Source of the DNA: Anaerococcus sp.
GTDB lineage: Bacteria; Bacillota; Clostridia; Tissierellales; Peptoniphilaceae
Direction: 5' to 3'
Length of the DNA: 27,977 nucleotides
Assembly (NCBI RefSeq): GCF_030825785.1
Contig: NZ_JAPJPG010000018.1
Span: 1-27,977, forward strand
Shown here one piece after another: positions 20,146 through 27,977 of this stretch. Below the pieces are notes generated by a model, which was not told where the DNA came from, did not search any database, and worked only from the letters and a program-made list of their open reading frames with translations. The stretch's first letter is position 1; each line of letters begins with the position of its first letter. The position numbers and the translations under genes were made by a program.

Positions 20146-21563
20146 TAGCTAATCTCCCACTTGACACCTTCTCTGGTATCTTTAATAGTAATTCCCATAG
20201 CAGAAAGCTCATCTCTTATTTTATCTGCTGTGGCAAAATCCTTGGCCTTTTTAGCTTCGCTTCTTTTTGCTATTAGCTCTTCGATTTTAGATACGTCTAC
20301 ATCAGCTTCCTTTTTATTGGCAAGAAGACCCAAGCTATCAAAAAGCTCCTTATAGAGCTTATAAGTTTTATCTACAAGATCTATACTTGATGATGAATCG
20401 AGCTTTGTGTTTACAAATTTTGCTATGTCAAATAAAACAGTAATAGCATCAGCTGTGTTTAAGTCATCATCCATCACTTCGATAAACTTATCCTTAAAGG
20501 CCTTAAGGTTATTTTCTAGATCTTTCTCTTCTTCTGATAAGTCCTTGTCCTCTGCCTTATCCAATAGCTCTTCTAGTCTGAAGTAAGCATTGGTTAGTCT
20601 TTGCAGGGAGGCCTTGGCCTGCTCTATTATTTCTCTTGTGAAGTTGATAGGTTGCCTATAATTTGTCGTAAGTAGCCAGAATCTAATAATAGATAGGTCG
20701 TATTCCTTCTTGATATCGTGAAGGGTGAAGAAGTTTCCCAAGGACTTGCTCATCTTTGTTCCGTCAACTTGGATCATCCCATTGTGCATCCAATAATTGG
20801 CAAATGTCTTGCCATTAAGGCCTTCTGATTGAGCGATTTCGTTTTCGTGATGAGGAAATTCCAAATCTTCTCCACCGGCATGGATATCTATAGTCTCTCC
20901 TAAGATTTTCTTACTCATGGTAGAGCATTCTATATGCCAGCCAGGTCTACCCTCTCCCCATGGAGATTTCCAGCTTATTTCGCCTTCTTTTTTGGTTTTC
21001 TTCCACAAGGCGAAATCTACTGGGGATTTTTTCTTAGATCCATCGGCAGTATCTAGTCTATTACTTGCTCCGTGGATTAGATCTTCTATATTTTTTCCTG
21101 AAAGCTTACCGTAATCGTCTGCCTTTGATACGTCGAAGTAGACATCTCCTTCTGATTCATAGGCCATGCGCTTATCGACTAGGCCCTTGACAAAGGCTAT
21201 GATATCATCCATAACCTCGGTTGCCCTAGGATGGATGGTATCACCTTCATCTATATTTAAGTCTTTGGCATCTTCCATGTAGGCAGCTATATATTTGTCT
21301 GTAACTTCCTTGGTGGTGATTCCTTCGGCGATAGATTTGTTGATTATCTTATCATCTACGTCTGTAAAGTTTACCACGTATTTTACATCGTAGCCCTTAA
21401 ACTTCATGTAACGTCTGAAAGTATCAAATACAACTAGTGGCCTAGCATTTCCAATGTGCATATAATCATAAACAGTTGGCCCACAGACATACATCCTTAT
21501 TTTGTTTTCTTCTATCGGGATAAATTCTTCTTTTTGTCTTGTAAGCGTGTTATGAATTTTCAT
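20145..21563 (-). CDS. cysS: Cysteinyl-tRNA synthetase
   Basis: A 472-residue class I synthetase that charges tRNA-Cys. It has the zinc-site cysteine in YVCGPTVYDY, the HIGH-type signature HIGNARP (about 37), WHIECSTMS with the second zinc cysteine, GGEDLEFPHHENE (two zinc ligands) and KMSKSLGN (about 270). The C-terminal RSEAKKAKDFATADKIRDEL helix pair is typical. Length is standard. It overlaps gltX by one base (TAATG), so both are coexpressed. Confidence 0.97.
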   Translation of the reverse strand: MKIHNTLTRQKEEFIPIEENKIRMYVCGPTVYDYMHIGNARPLVVFDTFRRYMKFKGYDVKYVVNFTDVDDKIINKSIAEGITTKEVTDKYIAAYMEDAKDLNIDEGDTIHPRATEVMDDIIAFVKGLVDKRMAYESEGDVYFDVSKADDYGKLSGKNIEDLIHGASNRLDTADGSKKKSPVDFALWKKTKKEGEISWKSPWGEGRPGWHIECSTMSKKILGETIDIHAGGEDLEFPHHENEIAQSEGLNGKTFANYWMHNGMIQVDGTKMSKSLGNFFTLHDIKKEYDLSIIRFWLLTTNYRQPINFTREIIEQAKASLQRLTNAYFRLEELLDKAEDKDLSEEEKDLENNLKAFKDKFIEVMDDDLNTADAITVLFDIAKFVNTKLDSSSSIDLVDKTYKLYKELFDSLGLLANKKEADVDVSKIEELIAKRSEAKKAKDFATADKIRDELSAMGITIKDTREGVKWEIS

Positions 21564-23044
21564 TAAAAGTTTTCCTTTACGTAATTTAATCTTTCTTTGA
21601 TTTTTTCCTTGCCCATGATTACGAAGGCATTAGATAGTTCTGGTCCATGAACTGATCCTGTTATAGCAGCTCTTACTGGGAACCATAGGTTCTTGCCCTT
21701 GATTCCTGTTTCTTTTTGGATTTTCTTCATTATAGTTGATGCGAACTCTTCATCAATTTCATCGATTTCTTCAAGGTGATTTAGGAAGGAGTCGATTAGT
21801 TTTTTGGCATCATCTGTCTTAATTGCTTCAACTGCTTCCTCATCCCAAGTCATATCCTTATCAGCTAGGAAATAGTTCTTTGATAGCTCTGGCGCGTCTG
21901 AGAACTTATCGATTGCTGATTGCCAAGTTTTAGCTAAGAGTTTTAATTTATCTTCTGGGTAAGATTCGTCTATTAGGCCAGATTTTACCATGTATGGTTT
22001 GATTTTTTCTGTAAGCTCATCTACTGATAGGTCTCTTACATAGTGGCCATTAACCCAGTCAAGTTTTCTCTTATCAAAAACTGCCCCAGTCTTGTTTACT
22101 CTATCGAAATCGAATTGTTCAGCCAATTGTTTCATAGTAAATATTTCTTCTTCGCTATCTGGTGACCATCCGAGTAGGGCTAGGAAGTTTATAAGTCCTT
22201 CTGGCATGTAGCCTTCTTCGATGAAGTCTTCTACCATACCATCTCCGTTTCTCTTTGAGTATTTCTTATGGTCCTTGTTAAGAACGGTTGGTAGGTGGAT
22301 GTATTCTGGTGCCTTCCAGCCAAAGGCTTCGTAAAGGTAAACGTGTTTTGGAGTTGAAGAAACCCACTCATCTCCACGAACTACGTGGGTAATTTCCATC
22401 AAGTGATCATCTACTACTACAGCGAAGTGATAGGTTGGGAAGCCGTCTCTTTTGATAAGGACTTGGTCGTCTTGATCGTCTGTATTGAAGGTGATCTTTC
22501 CCTTTATCTTATCGTTAAAAGTAATGTCTCTGTTTACTGGAAGTTTTAGTCTAACTGTGTGAGGCTCCCCTGCTGCAACTCTCTTTTTAGCTTCTTCTAG
22601 AGGAATTGACCTGCAGAGTCCGTCATATTTTGGTGTAAGTCCGTCAGCTCTTTGTTGGTCACGTACCTTGTCGATTCTTTCTTGTGAACAGAAGCAATAG
22701 TAAGCCTTGCCTTCTTCTATAAGTTGGTCGATATATTTATCATAGATACCTTCTTCAACCCTTTCAGATTGGATATATGGACCACAGTTACCCTTTTGGG
22801 TAACTTCTCCATTTTCATCTAGCATTACTCCCTCGTCGATTTCAATGCCAGACCATTTAAGAGCCTTTAGGAGGTTTTCCAAGGCTCCTTCTACAAATCT
22901 AGTCCTATCTGTATCTTCAATTCTTAAAAGCATATCCCCACCAGTATGTCTTGCGTATAGGTAGTTGAACAAAGCAGTTCTAAGACCTCCTATATGCAAA
23001 TATCCTGTTGGTGATGGTGCAAATCTTACACGTACGTTTTCCAT
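21563..23044 (-). CDS. gltX: Glutamyl-tRNA synthetase
   Basis: A 493-residue class I synthetase. N-terminal RFAPSPTGYLHIGGLRTALF contains the HIGH motif (split: RFAPSPTG and HIGGLRTALFNYL). LRIEDTDRTRF follows. HVVRGDEWVSSTPKHVYLY and the KMSKS-type loop KYSKRNGD are present. The loop is usually KLSKR or KMSKR followed by HG, here YSKRNG. It starts ATG after GAAGGAGA and opens the operon gltX-cysS-rlmB-yacP-sigma. In organisms lacking glutaminyl-tRNA synthetase this enzyme also misacylates tRNA-Gln for later amidation; this cannot be judged from the window. Confidence 0.96.
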   Translation of the reverse strand: MENVRVRFAPSPTGYLHIGGLRTALFNYLYARHTGGDMLLRIEDTDRTRFVEGALENLLKALKWSGIEIDEGVMLDENGEVTQKGNCGPYIQSERVEEGIYDKYIDQLIEEGKAYYCFCSQERIDKVRDQQRADGLTPKYDGLCRSIPLEEAKKRVAAGEPHTVRLKLPVNRDITFNDKIKGKITFNTDDQDDQVLIKRDGFPTYHFAVVVDDHLMEITHVVRGDEWVSSTPKHVYLYEAFGWKAPEYIHLPTVLNKDHKKYSKRNGDGMVEDFIEEGYMPEGLINFLALLGWSPDSEEEIFTMKQLAEQFDFDRVNKTGAVFDKRKLDWVNGHYVRDLSVDELTEKIKPYMVKSGLIDESYPEDKLKLLAKTWQSAIDKFSDAPELSKNYFLADKDMTWDEEAVEAIKTDDAKKLIDSFLNHLEEIDEIDEEFASTIMKKIQKETGIKGKNLWFPVRAAITGSVHGPELSNAFVIMGKEKIKERLNYVKENF

Positions 23045-23144
23045 TTAATTCTCCTTCATTTTAATTAATTACAAAATATATATTCTTTTACTATTATATA
23101 ATAAATTTTAAAAATTTTTAAGTAAAAATAATAAAATAGATAAT

Positions 23145-23170
23145 GAAGGGAGTGAAAATCCACCCCCTTC
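23145..23170 (-). repeat. Hairpin in the gltX leader
   Basis: On the minus strand GAAGGG..GTG pairs with CAC..CCCTTC around a 6-nt loop. It is followed by a T-rich but broken stretch (ATTATCTATTTTATTATTTTT). It lies between the proposed gltX promoter and gltX, about 100 nt before the start codon. It may be a weak attenuator, or a terminator for the channel gene upstream. A second TATAAT (23098-23093) further down could drive gltX from below it. Confidence 0.45.
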
Positions 23171-23184
23171 GACTAATATAATTT

Positions 23185-23222
23185 ATTATATCAAGATATA
23201 CTATATAAAGCAAGAATGTCAA
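23185..23222 (-). promoter_or_regulatory. Promoter(s) of the gltX operon
   Basis: On the minus strand TTGCTT (23213-23208) and TATAAT (23190-23185) are 17 nt apart. An overlapping consensus TTGACA (23222-23217) has a weaker ATATCT 17 nt downstream. The region between gltX and the channel gene (23045-23263) holds only this and the hairpin. Confidence 0.55.
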
Positions 23223-23263
23223 GCAAAATCACTTGATTTTTCCAAAATTTCCCTAGCTTAAAA

Positions 23264-23902
23264 TCATCCCTTGAGTTGAAACTTATCATCGTAGAAAAGA
23301 GCTACTGTAGGTATAATTAGTCCTCCAACAATATTTCCCGAAAGCACTATCAAAAACACAGTTATAATTCGAGGATTTATATTTCCTGCCAAGAAAAAGT
23401 AAAAGCTATCTGCTATTGAATGCTCAAATCCTGATAGAACAAAGGTCATAATAGATATAAATATAGCCAAATACTTGCCAACCTGATAGGAATTGTACTT
23501 AAATTGGTGAGCGGCGTTTGTTACAAACATATTACAAAAAATCGCTAGGATAAATATACTTAATAAATTATCCGATGTTTTTATTACAACTGACCTTTCT
23601 GCAAGACGGATTAAATTCTCGCCATACCTTGTTAGGCTAATCATTTTAGCTACTGTGAAAGTCCCCAAGAGATTGCCCAAGAGTACTTTTATAAGCTTTA
23701 TTCTGTAGGTTTTTCTTTCCTTATAAAAATAATATCCTACCATACCAGTAAAGAGATAATACTCTAGACTTAAGATAATAAAAAGCGCTCCAGCAAAGAG
23801 GAAAGAGCCTAGGGCCTTTGAAGGAATACTTAGTTTTACTATTCCTCCAAGACCAACTATAACTCCTGCCATAAAGCCATATACATAGTCTTTGTACTTC
23901 AT
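23264..23902 (-). CDS. Formate/nitrite transporter (FNT) family channel
   Basis: A membrane protein of about 213 residues with six hydrophobic helices. The diagnostic FNT stretch VLSGFEHSIADSF, with the central pore histidine, and the last-helix GNIVGGLIIP are present. The FNT fold forms pentamers that conduct formate, nitrite or hydrosulfide. The other half-repeat is more diverged: NMFVTNAAHQF stands where FocA has NWLVCLA, and the family length is shorter (FocA about 285). The ATG at 23902 follows the pepF stop by 10 nt. A TTG at 23929 inside pepF is less likely. The substrate is unclear because the second constriction is altered. Confidence 0.8.
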   Translation of the reverse strand: MKYKDYVYGFMAGVIVGLGGIVKLSIPSKALGSFLFAGALFIILSLEYYLFTGMVGYYFYKERKTYRIKLIKVLLGNLLGTFTVAKMISLTRYGENLIRLAERSVVIKTSDNLLSIFILAIFCNMFVTNAAHQFKYNSYQVGKYLAIFISIMTFVLSGFEHSIADSFYFFLAGNINPRIITVFLIVLSGNIVGGLIIPTVALFYDDKFQLKG

Positions 23903-23912
23903 AATTGACTTT

Positions 23913-25712
23913 CTATTTATACATATCAAGCTTTGCTAGAAGCTTATCGATTTGATCTATTATAGAGCCTATAAATTCTATAGCTTCCTCAAGAGGTCTT
24001 GTAGTAGTCATATCTACTCCGGCTTCCTTGGCAAGCTCGATAGGTCCTTTTGATCCACCCATCTTCAAAACATCTACCCATCTTTTTCTATCTTCGTCTG
24101 TACCATTTACAATCTTATCTGAAATTATTGTTCCAATAGTAAGGCCTGCTGAATAGGTGTAAGGGTAAAGTCCCATATAATAGTGAGGTTGTCTCATCCA
24201 AGTTAGCTCACTTCCCTCATCTAGTTTTACAGAATCTCCCCAGAATTTCTCTAGATTTTCCTTAAAGATTCTATTAAAGTCAGAAGATGAAAGGCTTTCT
24301 CCTTTCTCTACAGCACGGTAAACATCTCTTTGGAAACTTGCTTCGAGAAAGTGAGTTACGAAGTTATGATAATAGGTCTTCCCAATCATTGTAGAAAGTA
24401 CCCACAATTTCTCCCTATCGTCTTTTGCCTTGTTTAGGAGATATCTTTCCATAGTTATCTCGTTGGCTGTTGATGGGGATTCTACGAAATACATACTCAT
24501 CTCAGAAAGCAGAGCCTCTTGATTATCGTTTGAGTAAATCCCTTGGCAGGCATGGCCTAACTCGTGGGCTAGGGTCATAACCTGGCTCATAGAATTGTTG
24601 TAGGTTGTCATTATAAACGGATGGGACTTATAAGGACTTGCACAGAAGGCTCCAGTTCTTTTGCCTGTATTTTGGGCATAGTCAATCCACCTATCAGAAA
24701 AGGCCTTATCAAGATATGATACATATTCCTCTCCTAGTGGTGAAAGTCCATCTAAGATGTATTCACGAGCCTTATCTATATCAACTTCAAGCTCATAATC
24801 TGGGTCTATAGAAAGCTTTAGGTCTGCGTAGGTCATCTCATTTAGACCGTAGTGTTTCTTGATTATTTCTGCGTACTTTCTCATATGAGGAGCAAGTTTT
24901 TCCATAATTGTATCTAGTTGATTTTCGTAAATATCAAAATCGACGTCTTGGCGGTCCAAGAGATAATGGAATACTGATTCATAACCGCGAATATCAGCTA
25001 GTCTCTTCTCATTTGTTACTTGGTTATTGTAAACTGAGGCATCGGCGTTTTCGTATTTTCTAAGAACTTCGTGGTATCTCTTGAAGGCCTCACGTCTTAG
25101 ACCTGTCCTTGGGTCCGTTTCTAAGAATTCTTCGAAGGTATTGTGGTTAAGGACAATCTCCTCTCCCTCATATTCAAAATTTTCAAAGTCCATATCTCCA
25201 TAACGCATGTCATTATAATTAGTATATGGGGCATCGAAAGTTGGCTCGAGACTTGCAAGAACAGCTTCTGTCTCATCATTTAGCATGTGGGCTTGTTTTT
25301 CTTCTATCCTTTCGATAAAGTAGGCAAAATCCTCATTATTTTCAACTACTTCTCTTAGAACTTCCTTATCAAGCCTTGAAAGAGCTGGCTCGTAGAAAGA
25401 TAGGTCGGAAAACACCTTAGAAAGTTCATTGCCAAGTTTTGCGTATCTTTTGGCCATGTGATCATCTGTAGTATCAACTTCCATAGAAATTCCCGCAAAG
25501 GTTCCTAGCTTATCTACTATAGCTATAATTTCTGAGTACTCTCTTAATGACCTTGATACTTCTTCTGCTGCACCTATATCCTTAAATTCCTTAGAAAATT
25601 CGCCTGCCTTAGCCTTAAGCTTCTCTATTTCTTCATAGAAGGCGTCATCATCGGCATACATATCCTCGATCTTCCAAGTTTCTTTTACATCAACTTCACT
25701 TCTTTTTTTCAT
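23913..25712 (-). CDS. pepF: Oligoendopeptidase F (M3 family zinc peptidase)
   Basis: A 599-residue cytosolic metallopeptidase. The zinc motif HELGH in MTLAHELGHACQGIYS (about residue 385), the downstream glutamate in ESPSTANEITMERYLL, and the C-terminal PHYYMGLYPYTYSAGLTIG are all typical of the PepF/M3B family, which trims peptides of roughly 7-20 residues. Length matches the family (about 600). The start is ATG with AAAAAGGAG upstream. It is divergent from the M29 aminopeptidase across 113 bp, so two peptide-degrading genes share one control region, fitting an amino-acid-fermenting coccus. The FNT channel is downstream in the same transcript. Confidence 0.95.
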   Translation of the reverse strand: MKKRSEVDVKETWKIEDMYADDDAFYEEIEKLKAKAGEFSKEFKDIGAAEEVSRSLREYSEIIAIVDKLGTFAGISMEVDTTDDHMAKRYAKLGNELSKVFSDLSFYEPALSRLDKEVLREVVENNEDFAYFIERIEEKQAHMLNDETEAVLASLEPTFDAPYTNYNDMRYGDMDFENFEYEGEEIVLNHNTFEEFLETDPRTGLRREAFKRYHEVLRKYENADASVYNNQVTNEKRLADIRGYESVFHYLLDRQDVDFDIYENQLDTIMEKLAPHMRKYAEIIKKHYGLNEMTYADLKLSIDPDYELEVDIDKAREYILDGLSPLGEEYVSYLDKAFSDRWIDYAQNTGKRTGAFCASPYKSHPFIMTTYNNSMSQVMTLAHELGHACQGIYSNDNQEALLSEMSMYFVESPSTANEITMERYLLNKAKDDREKLWVLSTMIGKTYYHNFVTHFLEASFQRDVYRAVEKGESLSSSDFNRIFKENLEKFWGDSVKLDEGSELTWMRQPHYYMGLYPYTYSAGLTIGTIISDKIVNGTDEDRKRWVDVLKMGGSKGPIELAKEAGVDMTTTRPLEEAIEFIGSIIDQIDKLLAKLDMYK

Positions 25713-25825
25713 CTCTATCTCCTTTTTACTTCACTATAATTATTCTACCCAAAACGATAGTATCTATCATCTACAATATTATTTAATAACAATAGAAGTA
25801 TAATAGAAGAAAAAAAGGAGGAGCG

Positions 25826-27058
25826 ATGAATAAGAGAATAGAAAACTTCGCTAAACTTGCCGTAGAATTCGGCGTAAACGTCAAAGAAGGAGAAGACGTC
25901 CTAATCACATCTCCTGTCGAAAGCCCTGAGCTTTGCCGCCTTATAGCAAAGGCAGCCTACGAAAAAGGAGCAAGAAATGTGGCAATCGACTGGAAAGATG
26001 ACACAATCACAAGACTAACTTACGAATACCAAGACCAGGAGACTTTAAACGAAGTTGCTGACTGGAAGATAGAAAAGCTAGATTATCAAATAGCTCAAAA
26101 GAAATCAAACAGGATTTCAATCTACGCAGAAGACCCAGACCTACTAAAGGGACTTGATAGCGAGAAAATCTCTGAAGCTATCAGAGAAAACAGCAAGAAG
26201 ACCAAGGAATATGTCAAATACACCATGAACGATATCCTATCCTGGCTAGTAATCTCTGTTCCAACCAAAAAATGGGCCAAGAAAGTCTTCCCAGACTTAT
26301 CTCCCGAAAAAGCCTACGACAAATTGTGGGAAACAATCCTAGATGTATCAAGAGTCTCTGAATCATGGGATGAGACAAAGGCTAACTGGACAAATCACAT
26401 CAACACCTTAGATGAGAAGGCCAAATTCTTAAATGACCACCAATTCGACAAGGTCCACTACAAATCAAGTAATGGAACAGATCTTTGGGTCAAACTTCCT
26501 AAAAATCATATTTGGATGTCTGCAGGATCAAAAAATGAGAAAAACGATAGATTTATCCCAAATATGCCAACAGAAGAAGTCTTTACCTCACCTCAATACG
26601 ATGGAGTAGATGGTAAACTTGTAGCTAGCAAGCCTCTAGTCTATAACGGAGTTGTAATTAACGATTTCGAATTTGAATTTAAAGATGGAAAGGTCGTATC
26701 TTTTTCTGCCAAAGAAGGAGAAGATACCCTAAGGAAGATGCTAGATAGTGATGAAGGAAGCAAGTACCTAGGAGAAATCGCCCTAGTCCCTTACGATTCC
26801 CCAATATCAAATTCCAACATTCTTTTCTACAACACCCTATTTGACGAAAACGCCTCCTGCCACTTCGCCCTAGGTAAGGCCTACCCAACAACAGTCGAAG
26901 GAGGAAGCGATCTAGATGATAGCAAGGTAAGAGAAATCGGTCTAAATGATTCCCTAATCCACGAGGATTTCATGGTAGGAACAGACGATTTGGAAATTTA
27001 CGGCTATAAGAATGATAAAGAATTTAAAATATTTGAAAAAGGCAACTGGGCCTTCTAG
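25826..27058 (+). CDS. M29-family aminopeptidase (AmpS/PepS type)
   Basis: A 410-residue thermophilic-type M29 metallo-aminopeptidase. The N-terminal half is a Rossmann-like domain (FGVNVKEGEDVLITSPVESPELCR). The C-terminal half carries the metal-site segments FIPNMPTEEVFTSPQYDGVDG, DSPISNSNILFYNTLFDENASCHFALG (split at NSN) and HEDFMVGTDDLEIYG. These are the conserved Glu, His, Tyr, His and Asp ligand regions. It removes N-terminal residues from peptides in the cytosol, complementing PepF. The start is ATG after AAGGAGGAG and a TATAAT lies at about 25799-25804. It ends in its own terminator. Confidence 0.94.
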   Translation: MNKRIENFAKLAVEFGVNVKEGEDVLITSPVESPELCRLIAKAAYEKGARNVAIDWKDDTITRLTYEYQDQETLNEVADWKIEKLDYQIAQKKSNRISIYAEDPDLLKGLDSEKISEAIRENSKKTKEYVKYTMNDILSWLVISVPTKKWAKKVFPDLSPEKAYDKLWETILDVSRVSESWDETKANWTNHINTLDEKAKFLNDHQFDKVHYKSSNGTDLWVKLPKNHIWMSAGSKNEKNDRFIPNMPTEEVFTSPQYDGVDGKLVASKPLVYNGVVINDFEFEFKDGKVVSFSAKEGEDTLRKMLDSDEGSKYLGEIALVPYDSPISNSNILFYNTLFDENASCHFALGKAYPTTVEGGSDLDDSKVREIGLNDSLIHEDFMVGTDDLEIYGYKNDKEFKIFEKGNWAF

Positions 27059-27077
27059 AAAAAATATAATATATTTT

Positions 27078-27108
27078 GCCTGTCGATCGTATCGATAGGC
27101 CTTTTTTT
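27078..27108 (+). terminator. Terminator of the M29 aminopeptidase gene
   Basis: GCCTGTCGAT (27078-27087) pairs with ATCGATAGGC (27091-27100), with one G-T pair and a 3-nt loop, followed by CTTTTTTT. It is a strong Rho-independent terminator 20 nt after the stop codon. Confidence 0.92.
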
Positions 27109-27195
27109 GTCCACTTATCTTAGGAAAGCGACCTTTTATCAGAAAACAAGTGAATCCTTAAAGAAGATAATCTATAATAATCTTAGGAGGTGGGA

Positions 27196-27636
27196 ATGAA
27201 GGTTGAAATAATCATAGATGAATCGATAGAAGAAACCAAAGTCAAGATTTATTCCAATAAGTATTCTAAAGAAGTCGAAAATATAAGGGATGCCCTAAGT
27301 GAAACTTTGCTTGATAAGATAGTGGCTTTTCAGTCTAAGGAAGTTTTTATCCTATCCTTTGATGAGATAATAAGAATATATGCCCAAGATAAAAGCGTAT
27401 ATATAAAAACGAAAGATAATACCTACACTACAAGGCTTACTATCTATGAATTTGAATCAAAGACGGATAGAAGAAATTTCATCAGAATCTCTAGATCTGA
27501 AATCGTAAACCTCGACTATGTAAAAAGACTTGACCTTTCTTTTACAGGAACTATTGCGGTTGAACTTGTTAATGGAGATGTTAGCTATGTTTCTAGGAGA
27601 AAACTTAAAGAATTTAAGAAGGCCTTGGGCCTTTAG
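27196..27636 (+). CDS. LytTR-domain DNA-binding regulator
   Basis: A 146-residue protein without a receiver domain. The first half is a small alpha/beta region (MKVEIIIDESIEETKVKIYS and after). The C-terminal LytTR domain (about 50-146) shows IVAFQSKEVFILSFDEIIRIYAQDKSVYIKTKDN (in part), then YEFESKTDRRNFIRISRSEIVNLDYVKRL and VELVNGDVSYVSRRKLKEFKKALG, the usual LytTR end. The start is ATG 27196 with AGGAGG 5 nt before it; a GTG six bases upstream is inside the spacer and unlikely. A DUF3021 gene follows 9 nt later. LytTR/DUF3021 pairs are common in Firmicutes, the membrane protein probably controlling the regulator (inference). Confidence 0.92.
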   Translation: MKVEIIIDESIEETKVKIYSNKYSKEVENIRDALSETLLDKIVAFQSKEVFILSFDEIIRIYAQDKSVYIKTKDNTYTTRLTIYEFESKTDRRNFIRISRSEIVNLDYVKRLDLSFTGTIAVELVNGDVSYVSRRKLKEFKKALGL

Positions 27637-27645
27637 GGGGAGAAT

Positions 27646-27977
27646 ATGAAAAATATCAAAAATTTACTAATGCAGTTTCTCGTAGGCGTTGGAATCGGAG
27701 GAATAATAGAAGCTATAATTTCCCTATATCTAGGGATTGATTTTGTAGGATATCCCGAATTTATTGCTAAAGTAAATCCAGGCACTGGAAGAATAATCCA
27801 AGTTTTAATCTACGGTGGCTTTGGCCTAATCCCGGAACTTAGTTCAATTATCTTAAAGTTAAGAGAAGAATATAGCAGAAGAAAACAAATAATTCACTTC
27901 TTAATTCTAATTTCCTACTTTATATTTGCAGGAATCTATTTAAGATGGTTTGAAGCATCCAAAATCCTTATATATCC
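27646..27977 (+). CDS. DUF3021-type membrane protein, 5' part only
   Basis: The frame opens with ATG at 27646 after AGGGGGAG and runs off the window after 110 codons. The protein begins MKNIKNLLMQFLVGVGIGGI, with helix 1 about 6-29. A second helix starts around 57 (VLIYGGFGLIPELSSII), a basic loop SRRKQ lies near 84, and a third helix follows (HFLILISYFIFAGIYL, about 88-103). Topology and its place directly behind a LytTR gene match DUF3021 family proteins (about 130-150 residues, four helices), so about one helix is missing here. Function of the family is unknown. Confidence 0.75.
   Translation, partial: MKNIKNLLMQFLVGVGIGGIIEAIISLYLGIDFVGYPEFIAKVNPGTGRIIQVLIYGGFGLIPELSSIILKLREEYSRRKQIIHFLILISYFIFAGIYLRWFEASKILIY

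Noticed and set aside
23222..23245. Short hairpin AAAATC/GATTTT just after the FNT channel stop
   Set aside because: Six A/T-rich pairs and no T-run following; not sufficient to call a terminator.
1..27977. CRISPR arrays, tRNA or rRNA genes, phage genes, toxin-antitoxin or defence systems
   Set aside because: No regularly spaced repeats, cloverleaf sequences, rRNA signature sequences or recognisable defence or phage proteins were seen on either strand.

Overview
The window looks like chromosome from a low-GC, anaerobic Firmicute. The best guess is a Gram-positive anaerobic coccus of the Anaerococcus/Peptoniphilus group (Tissierellia). This rests on AT-rich DNA, strong AGGAGG-type ribosome binding sites, a SUF system with SufU, HPr with both His15 and Ser46, ThiH (the anaerobic tyrosine lyase) for thiazole synthesis, and the gene order gltX-cysS-rlmB-yacP-sigma. 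The genus is inferred from gene style only.

Layout. (1) 1-5200 is an accessory island, richer in A+T than the rest. A LysR regulator is divergent from a three-gene operon in which a YkvI-like 10-12 TM carrier sits between two different RraA-family (aldolase-like) genes. Next comes a wrecked transposase locus, in which the N-terminus of an IS30 transposase is joined to the middle and C-terminus of an ISL3 transposase. (2) 5200-7130: a BadF/N-acetylglucosamine-kinase-like sugar kinase, divergent from folA plus a tiny CPDC glutaredoxin-like gene. (3) 7191-12153, minus strand: a thiamine operon thiS-F-G-H-W-M-E behind a TPP riboswitch with a well-defined antiterminator and, unusually, a second terminator directly before thiS. 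(4) 12150-17264, minus strand: sufC-B-D-S-U plus a small two-helix membrane protein. (5) 17364-23222, minus strand: ptsH (HPr) alone, then the operon gltX-cysS-rlmB-yacP-sigma. The sigma factor sits where Bacillus has sigH but is of RpoD-like architecture with a changed -10 recognition helix. (6) 23264-27108: pepF plus a formate/nitrite-type channel on the minus strand, and an M29 aminopeptidase on the plus strand. (7) 27196 to the end: a LytTR regulator and the start of its DUF3021 membrane partner, cut by the window edge.

How the parts fit. The SUF operon makes Fe-S clusters and persulfide sulfur. The thi operon directly downstream needs both, a 4Fe-4S cluster for ThiH and sulfur for ThiS thiocarboxylate. 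No terminator is visible between them, so the thi leader terminators may also end suf transcripts. The thi operon covers the thiazole branch, HET salvage and the final coupling. No pyrimidine-branch gene (thiC, thiD) is present here. The most novel-looking items are the RraA-YkvI-RraA cassette, the sigma factor in the sigH position, the double-terminator thi leader, and the IS30/ISL3 chimera. No CRISPR array, tRNA, rRNA, phage or defence system was seen.
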